Position numbers and translations under genes: made by a program. Shown here one piece after another: positions 15,599 through 29,000 of a DNA stretch of 64,000 nt. This DNA is from PFJX01 sp040757575 (GTDB taxonomy: Bacteria; Pseudomonadota; Gammaproteobacteria; Burkholderiales; Thiobacillaceae). A model generated the notes under the pieces. The model was not told the origin of the DNA, ran no database searches, and was given only the letters and a program-made list of their open reading frames with translations. Where the stretch lies: assembly GCA_040757575.1 (NCBI GenBank), contig JBFLXA010000015.1:1-64000 (forward strand). Reading direction: 5' to 3'. Position 1 is the first letter of the stretch, and each line of letters begins with the position of its first letter.

Positions 15599-18500
15599 AT
15601 GGCCGAGCCCCCTAACGCAAATCTCGCAGACCTCAGTGCCACTCTGGATAGCCTGGGCGTAAGCGTCTGGACTTACCGCCACGACGTGGACCGCCTGGTT
15701 TTCAGTCAGGGGCTCAGCAATCAGCTGGGGTTCCCCCCGCCCGAAGGGGCATCCTTGAAAACCTGGCTGGAACGGATACATCCGGATGACCAGGCCATGG
15801 TGCAAAAGGCCATCCACGATGCGGTGACCCTCGATACGCCTTTTACCATTGAGTACCGCTTCATGAACGGGGCTGGTCAATGGCGCTGGCTCAACTCCAG
15901 GGGCCATGTCATGTCCCGGGATTCCCTTGGTCAGCCGCTTATCAGTAGCGGGCTTAAAAGTGACGTCACGCTAGGCAAGCGCCAGGAGGAACAACTGCGC
16001 ATGCAACAGCGATTCACCCAGATCCTGAGCGAATCGCCGGATGGAGAAACCTTAAACAAGGCCATGCTGGACACGGTTCTGGGCCTCTCGGATCTGGATT
16101 GCGGGGGCTTGTACTGGCGTCAGAAGGACGGCAGCTTCGAGCTTCTGGCGCACCGGGGGCTGAGTGCGGAATTCCTAGTCCATGCCCAGCATGAGGCCGC
16201 CGAAAGTGAACAGGTTCGCATCATCAGTTCGGGAAGCCCGACTTGCAGTTGCCTTGATGGGGGCGCCGCCTGCACCAACCTGGAGTTGATCCGGCATGAG
16301 GCCCTGCAACGGGAAGGCCTGACCTCGCTGGTGGTCCTGCCCCTTATAGTGCGGGGCGAAATCCGGGCCTGTCTCAATCTGGCCAGCCGACATATCCGCA
16401 GCCAGTCCCCGGAGACAGTGGAATTTCTCACCAGCCTCGCACGGCAATTCAGTCTGGCCCTGGAACGGCTGAGCGCCCGGGAGGAGGCCCAACTGCGGGA
16501 GCGCTACCTGCGGGCCCTGCTGGACAACTTTCCGTTCATGGTCTGGCTCAAGGACGATCAAAGCCGTTTTCTGGCCATCAACAAACCTTTTTATGAAGGC
16601 GTGGGCCTGTCCTCCCCCGAAGCCGCCATAGGCAAAACGGACCTGGACTACTTCCCCGAAGAAATGGCCCGCCAGTACCGGGCCGACGACCAGGCCGTGC
16701 TACGTGCCGGCCAGGCAAAGAACGTGGAAGAGCCCATCCTGCTGGCCGGAGAACAACGCTGGTTCGAAACCTACAAATCCCCCATCACCCTGGACGGCCG
16801 GGTCATCGGCACCGTGGGCTTTGCCCGGGACATCAGCGAGAAGATCCAGGCCCGGGAAAAACTGGCCGCCAGCGAAGCCGAACTGCGCGCCGAGCGGGAT
16901 CTGTTCATGGACGGCCCCGTGGGTGTGCTGATCTGGCGCAATGAAGAAAACTGGCCCCTGGAGTATGCCTCCAGAAACATCCAAAACGTGTTTGGCTACC
17001 GGGCCGAGCAAATGCTGGCCCCCGAGTTTCACTACGCCCAGGTCATCCACCCGGAAGACCTGGAGCGCGTAGCCCGGGAAGTGGACGGTTATCTGGCCGA
17101 CCCAGGACGCCTCACCTGGGAACAGCATTACCGCATACTGTGGCCGGACGGCAGTATCCACTGGCTGTATGACTTCACCACCGCCGAGCGGGACGAAGTG
17201 GGTCGAGCCCTGCGCCTGCGCGGTTACGTCATGGACGAATCCGCCCAGAGAGAAATGGCCGTCAAGCTGGCCCAGGTCCGGGAGCAACTCCAGTTCGCCA
17301 TCCGGGGATCCGGGGTGGGCCTGTGGGACTGGCATGTGCAAACTGGTGAAGCCAGCTTCAACCGCCGCTGGTGCGAGATGCTGGGTTATGCCCCGGAGGA
17401 ACTCCAGCCCTTCAGCATCCAGACCTGGCTGCGGCTGGCCCATCCAGAAGACCTGCCCCGCTCGGAAGCCGCTCTCCATGCCCACTTTCGGGGCGAGACG
17501 GAACGCTATGTCTGCGAGGCACGCATGCGTCACAAGGACGGCCATTTGATCTGGGTGTTGGACCAGGGTCAGGTGGTGGAGTGGGACGATGCTGCTTCCC
17601 CCGGTCGCAAGCCCCTGCGCATGGTGGGCACCCACACCGACATCAGCCACCAGAAGCACCTGGAAGCGGAACTGGAGCAGGAACGGAGCTTCCTCAAGAC
17701 CCTGGTGGGCACCATCCCGGACCTGGTGTGGCTGAAAGACCCCCAGGGGGTCTATCTGGCCTGCAACCCGCAGTTCGAGCGCCTTTATGGAGTCCGGGAG
17801 GCGGATATGATCGGCAAGACCGACTACGACTTCGTGGACCGGGAGCTGGCGGATTTCTTCCGGGCCAACGACCTTGCCGCCCAGGCTGCCGGCCACGCAC
17901 GCAGGAACGAGGAATGGCTCACGTTCAAGGACGGGAGCTACACCGGTCTTTTCGAAACCACCAAGACCCCCATGTACGACACCCAGGGGACGCTGATCGG
18001 CGTGCTGGGAATCGCCCATGACATCACCGAGACCCGGCGCCAGGAGCGCTCACTTCGTGAATCCGATGAACGCCGTCGCCAACTCATGGATGTTTCCATG
18101 GACGGCATTCTCATCCTCAACCAGGAACACAGGGTGGTGGAAGCCAACGCCACCGCAGCCCAGATGCTGGGCTATACCCCGGAAGAAATGCTCACCCTGC
18201 ACACATGGGACTGGGAAGCAAACCTGGATGAAACGGAAATCCGTACCGCGTTCGCTGACCTCACGAAGATCGAAGCCCGCTTCGAAACTCGTCACCGGCG
18301 CAAGGACGGCAGTGTATTCGACGCGGAAGTGGCTGCCAGGGGCAAGGTGGTGGACGGCCAGCCCGTAGTCATCACCACAGTGAGGGACATCAGCGCCCGC
18401 AAGCAGGCCGAGGTCGCCATCAAGGAAAGCCAGGAGCGCCTGGATGCGATCTTCCGCCAGGCGGCTGACGGAATTGTGCTCATTGACAGCGAGACCCTGG

Positions 18501-21500
18501 GGTTCACCGAATTCAATGATGCAGCCTGCTCCAGTCTGGGATACGAGCGGTCCGAGTTCGCCGCCTTGACCCTATTGGATGTCAATGCGGCCATGACACC
18601 GGAAGGCATCCGGTTGGGGTTAGACGAAATACTTGCAAAAGACGGATTGCATTTCGAGACCCGCCATCGCCACAAGGATGGCAGCATCCGTGCCGTACGC
18701 ACCACCAACCGTCCCGTGCATACCGGTGGGCGCACCTACGTGGTAGCGATATGGACCGATATCACGGAGCGCCTTGCCGCAGAGCAAGCCATGCGGGAAC
18801 TGGAAGCCCGCTGGAAATTCGCCCTGGAAGGGAGTGGCCTGGGAGTCTGGGACTGGGACATGTCCACCAATGCCACCTATTTCTCGCCCCTGTGGAAAGC
18901 CATGATCGGCTACCAGGACGAGGAAATCGCCAACACCTATGACGCCTGGGCCGAGTTGATCCACCCGGACGACACCTCCCCCGTATTCGCGGCACTACAG
19001 GCCCACGTCCGGGGCGAGACACCTGACTACGTTGTGGAATTCCGGATGCGTCACAAGGACGGCCACTGGCACTGGATCCAGGCCCGGGGCCTCGTCAGCT
19101 CACGGAGCCAGGAGGGCAAGCCCCTGCGCATGCTTGGAGTGCATGTGGACATTAACGTCCAACGCATGGCCCAGGAACGCTTGCGGGCCAGCGAGGCGGC
19201 CCTGAAGCTGGCCCAGAGCGTGGGCCGCATCGGTAGTTGGGAACTGGACATCGCCAGCGGGCGGCTGGAGTGGTCCGAGGAAACCTACCGCATCTTCGGC
19301 CGGGTCCCCGGCACCCCGGTCACCCTTCAGGACTTCTTTGCCCTGCTGCCGCCGGACGAGGTTGCAGCAGTCCAGCAGGCGTGGCAGGCCGCCCTGCAGG
19401 GCGCCCCCTACCACTTCGTCCACCGGGTGCTGGCCGCCGACCTGGGCAAAGGGGAAACCCGCTGGGTACGGGAGCGGGCGAAGATCATCTTCCAGGATGG
19501 GCAACCAGTACGTGCCCTGGGTACGGCCCAGGACGTGACCGAAACCAAGGCTGCCCAGGACCTGCTGGCCGCCAGCGAAGAGCGCTACCGCATCCTGGCA
19601 GACTATTCCCCGGACTGGCAGTACTGGCTGGATGCCCAGGGCCACTTTGCCTATGTATCCCCCGGCTGCGAGGCCATCTGCGGCCTGCCTCCCCAGGCAT
19701 TCCAGGCGGACCCGGGCCTCATGGGAGAGCTGGTGGTACCCGAAGACCGGGCCTACTGGCAACACCATGTGCTGGAGGCCATGGACCCCGGATTCGGTCG
19801 TCAGCATGCCCACGAGACCATGCAGTTCCGCATCCGCCGACCGGATGGGGAAGTCCGATGGTTGGAACATGTGTGCCAGGCCGCCGTCTCCAGCACCGGC
19901 GAGTACCAGGGCCGACGGGGGGTCAACCGGGACATCACCTCCCGCAAGCTGGCGGAACTGGCTCTCGAAGAACACAAGAGCCATCTGGAAGAAATGGTCC
20001 AGATACGCACCGCCGAACTGGCTGCCGCCCGGGACGCGGCCGAAACGGCCAATCGCACCAAGAGCGCATTCCTGGCCAACATGAGCCACGAAATCCGCAC
20101 CCCCATGAACGCCATCATCGGCATGGCCCATCTGCTGCACCGCTCCGAACTCACGGCCAAGCAGGCCGAACAGGTGGAAAAGATCGGCGACGCGGCCCAG
20201 CACCTGCTGGCCATCATCAACGACATCCTGGACATCTCCAAGATCGAGGCCGGCAAGCTGGTCATTGACATATCCGACTTCAGCCTGGACCAGGTGTTGG
20301 GCAACGTCTGCAACCTGATCTGCGACAAGGCCGAAGCCAAGGGCCTGGAAATGGTCCAGGACATCGACCCGGACCTGCCTTCCATGTTGCGGGGCGACCC
20401 CCTGCGCCTGGGTCAGGTATTGATCAACTTCACCAGCAACGCGGTGAAATTCACCACCCGGGGAGCCATCACCCTGCGGGCACGCATCAAAGCCCGGCAG
20501 GGGGACGCCCTCCACGTACGTTTCGAGTGCATCGACAGCGGCATCGGCATTACACCGGAACACCAGCAAAAGCTGTTCCAGTCCTTCGAACAGGCAGACA
20601 GTTCCACCACCCGCCGCTTTGGTGGCACCGGCCTGGGCCTGGCCATCAGCAAGCGGCTGGTGGAACTGATGCACGGCTCCCTGGGGGTGGAAAGCACCCC
20701 GGGCCAGGGCAGCACCTTCTGGTGCGAAATCCCCTTGCAGGCCAGCACCGCCAAACCCCACCGGGGCCTGTTGCGGGCGGACCTTCAGGATATGCTCACC
20801 CTGGTGGCGGACGATCTGCCGGAATCCCGGGAGGTGCTGGAAAGCCTGCTCACCGGCATGGGCCTGCGGGTTACCAGCGTGGCAGACGGTGCGGCCGCCC
20901 TTGAAGCCATCCGCAAGGCAGACCAGGCAGGCGCCCCCTTCGAACTGGTGTTGATGGACTGGCACATGCCGGGCCTGGACGGCCTGGAGACCGCCCGCCG
21001 TCTGCGCCAGTTGCCTCTTGTACACCAGCCGGCCCACCTGCTGGTGACGGCTTTCGGCCACCGGGTGCCCCTGAGCGATCTCGACGATCATGGTTTCGAT
21101 GGCTTCCTGGCCAAGCCGGTCACTCCTTCCAGCCTGTATGACACCCTGGTGGAAGTCCTGGAAAACCGCCCCCGGGCCAAGGCTGCGTCAGGGACCCCGG
21201 AACTGGAACTGGCCCTGCGGGGCCGCGCCCACAACCGCATCCTGCTGGTAGAAGACAATCCGGTGAACCAGGAAGTGGCCCTGGAGCTCTTGAGCGAAGC
21301 CGGGCTGCGGGTGGACCTGGCAGACAACGGCGCGGAAGCCCTGGAAAAGGCCCAGGACTTCCCCTACGACCTGATCCTGATGGATATCCAGATGCCGGTA
21401 ATGGACGGCCTGGCCGCCACCCGGGCCATCCGCCAGCTGGACAGCCACCGCACCACCCCCATCCTGGCCATGACCGCCAATGCCTTCGAAGAAGACCGGG

Positions 21501-22249
21501 AACGCTGCGAGGCAGCAGGCATGAACGACCACGTGCCCAAGCCCGTGGACCCGGACGTGCTTTACGCCCGGCTGGTGGAATGGTTGCCAAAACCCCGGGC
21601 GGATGCCCCGGGTCAGGGGCGGGAGAGGCGCCAGGACCTGGCCCTGCGCCAGGCCCTGGACACCATCCCCGGCCTGGACGTGCGGGTGGGCATGCGCAGC
21701 ATGCGCGGCAAGATGCCCAACCTGTTGCGCCTGCTGCGCAAATATGCCGAGGCCCATGCCGAAGACATGGCCCTCCTGCGCCAGGCCCTGGCAACCGGCG
21801 CACTTGAAGAGGCCCGGCGCCTGGCCCATTCCCTGAAAGGCGCGGCGGGCAGCCTGGGTGCCCTGGAGGTACAGGAACTGGCCACCCGGCTGGAATCTGG
21901 CATCCGGCAAAATGATCCCCCGACAGACCTCGACACCCTGTCCCGGCAGGTGGAAGCCACCCAGGCAACGCTTGCCCAGGCCATTCTTTCCGCCCTGCCC
22001 AGCGAATACGGTGGCGCCGGCACCCTTGTCGGCCAGGAGCAGGCATCGGCTGCCCGGACCCGCCTGGAAACGGCCCTGTCCCAGGATGACCTGGGCAGCC
22101 AGGACATCCTCAGGGAGGTACGACCCAGCCTGGAGTCGGTCCTTCCTCTATCCTTGATGCGGAAATTGCAACGGCAGGTGGATGATTTCGACTTCCAGGG
22201 CGCCCTGGAAACCCTGCGGGGCGGGGACGGCCCAGGCAGTATGCCCTGA
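15599..22249 (+). CDS. Giant cytoplasmic hybrid histidine kinase: about ten PAS, GAF, HisKA, HATPase, two REC, HPt
   Basis: The protein has 2216 residues and no transmembrane segment. Order, approximate residues: PAS 15-125; GAF 147-300; PAS at 310, 442, 568, 707, 830, 955, 1079, 1212 and 1339; HisKA about 1488-1560 with His in ANMSHEIRTPMNAI; HATPase about 1597-1720 (GGTGLGLAISKRL); REC1 about 1734-1860 (LVLMDWHMPG); REC2 about 1882-2000 (LILMDIQMPVMDG); HPt about 2019-2110 with His in HSLKGAAG; C-terminal FDF module 2150-2210. This is a self-contained phosphorelay. The fourth and eighth PAS units share MRHKDGH and LRM-x-G-x-H-x-DI, so they are duplicates. The ATG at 15599 is chosen over a TTG at 15593. 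Likely partners are the adjacent HD-GYP regulators. Confidence 0.9.
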   Translation: MAEPPNANLADLSATLDSLGVSVWTYRHDVDRLVFSQGLSNQLGFPPPEGASLKTWLERIHPDDQAMVQKAIHDAVTLDTPFTIEYRFMNGAGQWRWLNSRGHVMSRDSLGQPLISSGLKSDVTLGKRQEEQLRMQQRFTQILSESPDGETLNKAMLDTVLGLSDLDCGGLYWRQKDGSFELLAHRGLSAEFLVHAQHEAAESEQVRIISSGSPTCSCLDGGAACTNLELIRHEALQREGLTSLVVLPLIVRGEIRACLNLASRHIRSQSPETVEFLTSLARQFSLALERLSAREEAQLRERYLRALLDNFPFMVWLKDDQSRFLAINKPFYEGVGLSSPEAAIGKTDLDYFPEEMARQYRADDQAVLRAGQAKNVEEPILLAGEQRWFETYKSPITLDGRVIGTVGFARDISEKIQAREKLAASEAELRAERDLFMDGPVGVLIWRNEENWPLEYASRNIQNVFGYRAEQMLAPEFHYAQVIHPEDLERVAREVDGYLADPGRLTWEQHYRILWPDGSIHWLYDFTTAERDEVGRALRLRGYVMDESAQREMAVKLAQVREQLQFAIRGSGVGLWDWHVQTGEASFNRRWCEMLGYAPEELQPFSIQTWLRLAHPEDLPRSEAALHAHFRGETERYVCEARMRHKDGHLIWVLDQGQVVEWDDAASPGRKPLRMVGTHTDISHQKHLEAELEQERSFLKTLVGTIPDLVWLKDPQGVYLACNPQFERLYGVREADMIGKTDYDFVDRELADFFRANDLAAQAAGHARRNEEWLTFKDGSYTGLFETTKTPMYDTQGTLIGVLGIAHDITETRRQERSLRESDERRRQLMDVSMDGILILNQEHRVVEANATAAQMLGYTPEEMLTLHTWDWEANLDETEIRTAFADLTKIEARFETRHRRKDGSVFDAEVAARGKVVDGQPVVITTVRDISARKQAEVAIKESQERLDAIFRQAADGIVLIDSETLGFTEFNDAACSSLGYERSEFAALTLLDVNAAMTPEGIRLGLDEILAKDGLHFETRHRHKDGSIRAVRTTNRPVHTGGRTYVVAIWTDITERLAAEQAMRELEARWKFALEGSGLGVWDWDMSTNATYFSPLWKAMIGYQDEEIANTYDAWAELIHPDDTSPVFAALQAHVRGETPDYVVEFRMRHKDGHWHWIQARGLVSSRSQEGKPLRMLGVHVDINVQRMAQERLRASEAALKLAQSVGRIGSWELDIASGRLEWSEETYRIFGRVPGTPVTLQDFFALLPPDEVAAVQQAWQAALQGAPYHFVHRVLAADLGKGETRWVRERAKIIFQDGQPVRALGTAQDVTETKAAQDLLAASEERYRILADYSPDWQYWLDAQGHFAYVSPGCEAICGLPPQAFQADPGLMGELVVPEDRAYWQHHVLEAMDPGFGRQHAHETMQFRIRRPDGEVRWLEHVCQAAVSSTGEYQGRRGVNRDITSRKLAELALEEHKSHLEEMVQIRTAELAAARDAAETANRTKSAFLANMSHEIRTPMNAIIGMAHLLHRSELTAKQAEQVEKIGDAAQHLLAIINDILDISKIEAGKLVIDISDFSLDQVLGNVCNLICDKAEAKGLEMVQDIDPDLPSMLRGDPLRLGQVLINFTSNAVKFTTRGAITLRARIKARQGDALHVRFECIDSGIGITPEHQQKLFQSFEQADSSTTRRFGGTGLGLAISKRLVELMHGSLGVESTPGQGSTFWCEIPLQASTAKPHRGLLRADLQDMLTLVADDLPESREVLESLLTGMGLRVTSVADGAAALEAIRKADQAGAPFELVLMDWHMPGLDGLETARRLRQLPLVHQPAHLLVTAFGHRVPLSDLDDHGFDGFLAKPVTPSSLYDTLVEVLENRPRAKAASGTPELELALRGRAHNRILLVEDNPVNQEVALELLSEAGLRVDLADNGAEALEKAQDFPYDLILMDIQMPVMDGLAATRAIRQLDSHRTTPILAMTANAFEEDRERCEAAGMNDHVPKPVDPDVLYARLVEWLPKPRADAPGQGRERRQDLALRQALDTIPGLDVRVGMRSMRGKMPNLLRLLRKYAEAHAEDMALLRQALATGALEEARRLAHSLKGAAGSLGALEVQELATRLESGIRQNDPPTDLDTLSRQVEATQATLAQAILSALPSEYGGAGTLVGQEQASAARTRLETALSQDDLGSQDILREVRPSLESVLPLSLMRKLQRQVDDFDFQGALETLRGGDGPGSMP
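20058..20116 (+). repeat. 59-bp segment identical to 28023-28081 (HisKA region)
   Basis: The DNA around the phospho-accepting His codon is base-for-base the same as in the kinase at 26045, including third codon positions, while flanking codons differ. This suggests recent duplication or gene conversion. Confidence 0.8.
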
Positions 22250-22279
22250 CCCCAGCCGCCAACAGCCCAAACCCGTTCC

Positions 22280-24930
<2,651 letters not shown>

Positions 24931-24934
<4 letters not shown>

Positions 24935-26034
24935 CCCAGCCCACCCTGCTCATCGTCGATGACACTCCGGAAAACCTGGCAGTGCTCAATGCCTTGCTGG
25001 AACGCCACTACCGGGTGCGGGCCGCCACCTCAGGCCGGAAAGCCCTGCAGATCGCCGCCACCCCGCCAGCCCCGGACCTGATACTGCTGGACGTGATGAT
25101 GCCCGACCTGGACGGTTATGCCGTGCTGGAACGCCTGCGCGCCGACCCCGTCACCCGGGATATTCCGGTCATTTTCGTCACCGCCCTGGAAGATCCGGAG
25201 CACCAGACCCGGGGCCTGGAAGAAGGTGCCGAGGATTACATCGCCAAACCCATCGTGCCCGCCATCCTGCTGGCCCGCGTAAAAAACCAGCTGGCCATGA
25301 AACAGGTGCGGGACTGGCTGAAAGACCAGAACGCCGTGCTGGAACAGGAAGTGAACCGGCGCATCGCGGAAAATCAGCTGGTGCAGACGGCCAGCATACG
25401 GGCCCTGGCCCATCTGGCGGAAACCCGGGACCCGGAAACCGGCAACCACATCCTGCGCACCCAGGGCTATGTGAACCTGCTGGCCCTGCGCCTCAGGGAT
25501 CAGCCCCGCTTCGCCGCCACCCTGGACGACCGCTACATCGACCTGCTAACCCTCTCAGCCCCCCTGCACGACATCGGCAAGGTGGGTATTCCCGACGCCA
25601 TCTTGTTGAAGCCCGGGCCCCTCACACCCGAGGAACGGATCGTCATGGAAACCCACACCACCCTGGGGCGGGATGCCATCGCCCTGGCGGAGCAGGACAT
25701 GGCCCAGCCCGTGCCTTTCCTGGCCCTGGCCAAGGAAATCAGTGCCTGGCATCACGAAAAATGGGATGGCAGCGGCTACCCGGACGGCCTGGCGGGGGAG
25801 GCCATCCCGGTTTCAGCGCGGCTTATGGCCCTGGCGGACGTGTTCGACGCCCTGGTCTCCCCCCGTGTTTACAAGCAGGCCATTCCCATGGACCAGGCCC
25901 GGGAGATGATCGCTGCCGGCAGCGGTACCCAGTTCGACCCGGACGTGGTGGCCGCCTTCCTGGAGGGATTCGAATCCTTCCGCACTATCGCCGGGCGCTT
26001 TGCCGACCCCATCGAGCCGGCCACCCCCTCCTGA
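24931..26034 (+). CDS. Response regulator with HD-GYP domain, 2 of 3
   Basis: The 367-residue product starts at 24931, inside the stop of the upstream kinase; the open frame extends further upstream but only as an overlap. The receiver (about 5-120) has Asp near 53 (LLDVMMPDLDGY), then a helical linker and HD-GYP with LHDIGKVGIPD (about 212) and HHEKWDGSGYPDG (about 274). The protein closely resembles the regulator at 14285 throughout, so the two are paralogues. It is expected to degrade c-di-GMP when phosphorylated, most simply by the membrane kinase it overlaps. Confidence 0.9.
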
Positions 26035-26044
26035 GGGCCCCGCC

Positions 26045-29000
26045 ATGCCCCGCCCCCATCCCTCCCTGAGCCCCGGTGTCATTGCCCTGGCCTATGCCGT
26101 GCTGGCCGGCCTGTGGATTCTGCTGTCCGATTACCTGTTGCTGGACATTTACGACCCCGCGGGGCGCTTCATCGAATTGCACACCTGGAAAGGCCTGTTC
26201 TTCGTTATCGTCACCACCGCCGGCCTGTATGCCCTGCTCCGCCGGCAACAATACCTGCAACAAAACCAGGCCCTGCTCCAGGCCGAACAGGAACGGCTAA
26301 GGGCCCTGAAGCTGCTGGCGGACATTGCCAACAACTCCACTGAAGCCATCTTCGCCAAGGATAAAGAAGGCCGTTATGTGCTCATCAATCCCCGCTGCGA
26401 AGGCCTCATGGGCCACACAATCCAGGACATGCTCGGCCGCGACGACACCGCCCTGCTGCCGGCGGACGAGGCCAAGCGCATGCTGGAACTGGACCGGGAG
26501 ATCATGGCAAAAGGGGAAACCGTCAGCCTGAGATATTCCCTGACCCTGCCCACGGGGGTGCATGACTTCGACATCACCAAGGGCCCCCTGCGGGACGAGG
26601 CCGGCCGGGTGGTGGGCCTGTTCGGCATTGCCCGGGATGTGACCGAACGCAATCTGCTGGACCAGCGTCTGGCCCTCCAGGCGGCCCGGGCCGGCGCCCT
26701 GCTGGAGCTGCCCCTAGCGGCAGAAACCCTGGACGAGACCGCCTTCATGCAGCGGGGCCAGGAAATGGCGGAAGACCTGACCCAGAGCCAGATTGCCTTC
26801 ATTCACTTCGTCAACGAAGACGAAGAAACCATCGAACTGGTGGCCTGGTCCCGGCGCACCCTGGACCACTACTGCAAAGCTGCCTATGACCGCCATTACC
26901 CCATCAGCCAGGCGGGCATCTGGGCAGACGCCCTCCGCCAGCGCAAGGCCGTTGTATTCAACGACTACGCCAGCTACCCGGACAAGATGGGACTGCCGGC
27001 CGGCCATGCCGCCCTGGAGCGGCTCATTTCCGTGCCGGTCATCGAGCAAGGCCGGGTGGTCATGCTCACCGGCGTGGGCAACAAGCTCACCGGTTACACC
27101 GATGTGGACGTGGAAACCGTGCAATTGATCTCCAACGAGATCTGGCGCCTGGTGAAACGTCGCCGGGACGCCCAGGCCCTGCGCCTGAGCGAAGCCATCT
27201 TCCGCACCCTCACCGAGCAGTTGCCGGCCATCGTCTACCGGGCGGGCCTGGACCCCCAGAGCAGCACCGACTACGTCAGCCCCGCCGTGGCCACCCTGGG
27301 TTATACCCCTGATGAGTGGATCAACACCCCCCAACTGTGGGCGGACAACCTGCATCCGGAAGACCGCAACCGGGTACTGGCAAGCCTTGATGATCTCCAC
27401 CGGGGGGCGCCCTTCGTGGAGGAATATCGCTTACGGGACAAGGCGGGGGTATGGCGCCACATCCGGGATGAAGCCCGCCTCATAAAGGATGCGGCGGGCC
27501 ACTCCCTTTATGTCCAGGGCGTGATGCTGGACATCAGCGCCGAGAAGGAAGCCAACACGCGACTGCGCATGCTGGCCCAGGCGGTGGAGCAAAGCTCCGA
27601 AAGCATCGCCATTACCGACCGGGATGCCAGGCTGGTGTATGTGAACGAGGCCTTTCTGGCGGTGACGGGCTACGCACGGGAAGAGGTGATCGGTCAGAAC
27701 CCCCGCATCCTCCAGTCCGGCCTCACGCCCCCGACCACCTATTCGGACCTGTGGGCGAATCTCTCCCAGGGGCGTCCCTGGAAAGGCGAATTCGTTAACC
27801 GGCGCAAGGATGGCAGCACCTATACAGCCTTCGCCGTCATCTCCCCCATGCGTCAGGCAGACGGCCACATCACCCACTATGTGGCGGTGAAGGAAGACAT
27901 CACCGAGAAGAAGCGCATGGGCCAGGAACTGGACGCCTACCGCCACCGCCTGGAACAACTGGTGGAGCAGCGCACCCGGGACGTGGACCAGGCCCGTGCC
28001 AAGGCCGAGGCCGCCAACCTGGCCAAGAGCGCATTCCTGGCCAACATGAGCCACGAAATCCGCACCCCCATGAACGCCATCCTGGGCCTCATCTACCTCA
28101 TCCACCGGGACAACCCCAGCCCCACCCAGGCGGACCGGCTGCACAAGATCGAAACGGCCGCCCAGCACCTGTTATCGATCATCAACGACATACTGGACCT
28201 GTCGAAGATCGAATCCGGCCGGCTGGACCTGGAAAGCCGTGACTTCACTCTGGGGGACGTGCTGGACCACGTGCGTTCCCTGGTGGCCCCCACCGCCGAG
28301 GCCAAGGCCCTGGAGCTGCATGTGGAGGCGGAGGACATGCCTGAATGGCTGCACGGCGATGTCACCCGGGTACGCCAGGGGCTGCTCAACTTCGCCGGCA
28401 ACGCCGTCAAATTCACTGTCACGGGCCGCGTCACCCTCAGGGCCCGGCTGCTGGATGTCCGTCAGGAGGGGAAAGTCCAGCAACTGCTGGTTCGCTTCGA
28501 GGTACAGGACACGGGCCCGGGCATCGCGCCGGAGCAACAGGCCCGCCTGTTCCAGGCCTTCGAGCAGGCGGACGCCTCCACCACCCGCAAGCATGGCGGC
28601 ACCGGCCTGGGCCTGGCCATCACCGCCCGCCTGGCCCGGCTCATGGGCGGCGAAGCGGGCGTGGACAGTACACCAGGCCAGGGCAGCCTGTTCTGGTTCA
28701 CCGCCTGGCTGGAAGCAGGTCACGGCGAGATGCACGCGCCCGAGCGGCTGCGGGCCGGCGACGCACTCCTGGCGCTGCGCGCCCGGTACAACGGCTGCCG
28801 CTTGCTGCTGGCGGAAGACAACCCCATCAACCGGGAAGTGGCCGAAGACCTGCTGCGGGACGCAGGACTGGAGGTGGAGAGTGCCGAGGACGGCCTGATC
28901 GCCGTGGAAAAGGCCCGCAGCGGCCACTACGACCTGATCCTGATGGACATGCAGATGCCCAACCTGGGCGGGCTGGAAGCCACCCGCCAGATCCGCGCCC

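Noticed and set aside
14312..15907. Minus-strand frame of 531 codons
   Set aside because: It is antisense to the first HD-GYP gene and the start of the giant kinase; both sense products have intact domains.
19100..21091. Minus-strand frame of 663 codons
   Set aside because: It is fully antisense to the giant kinase, has no domain, and mirrors its codon pattern.
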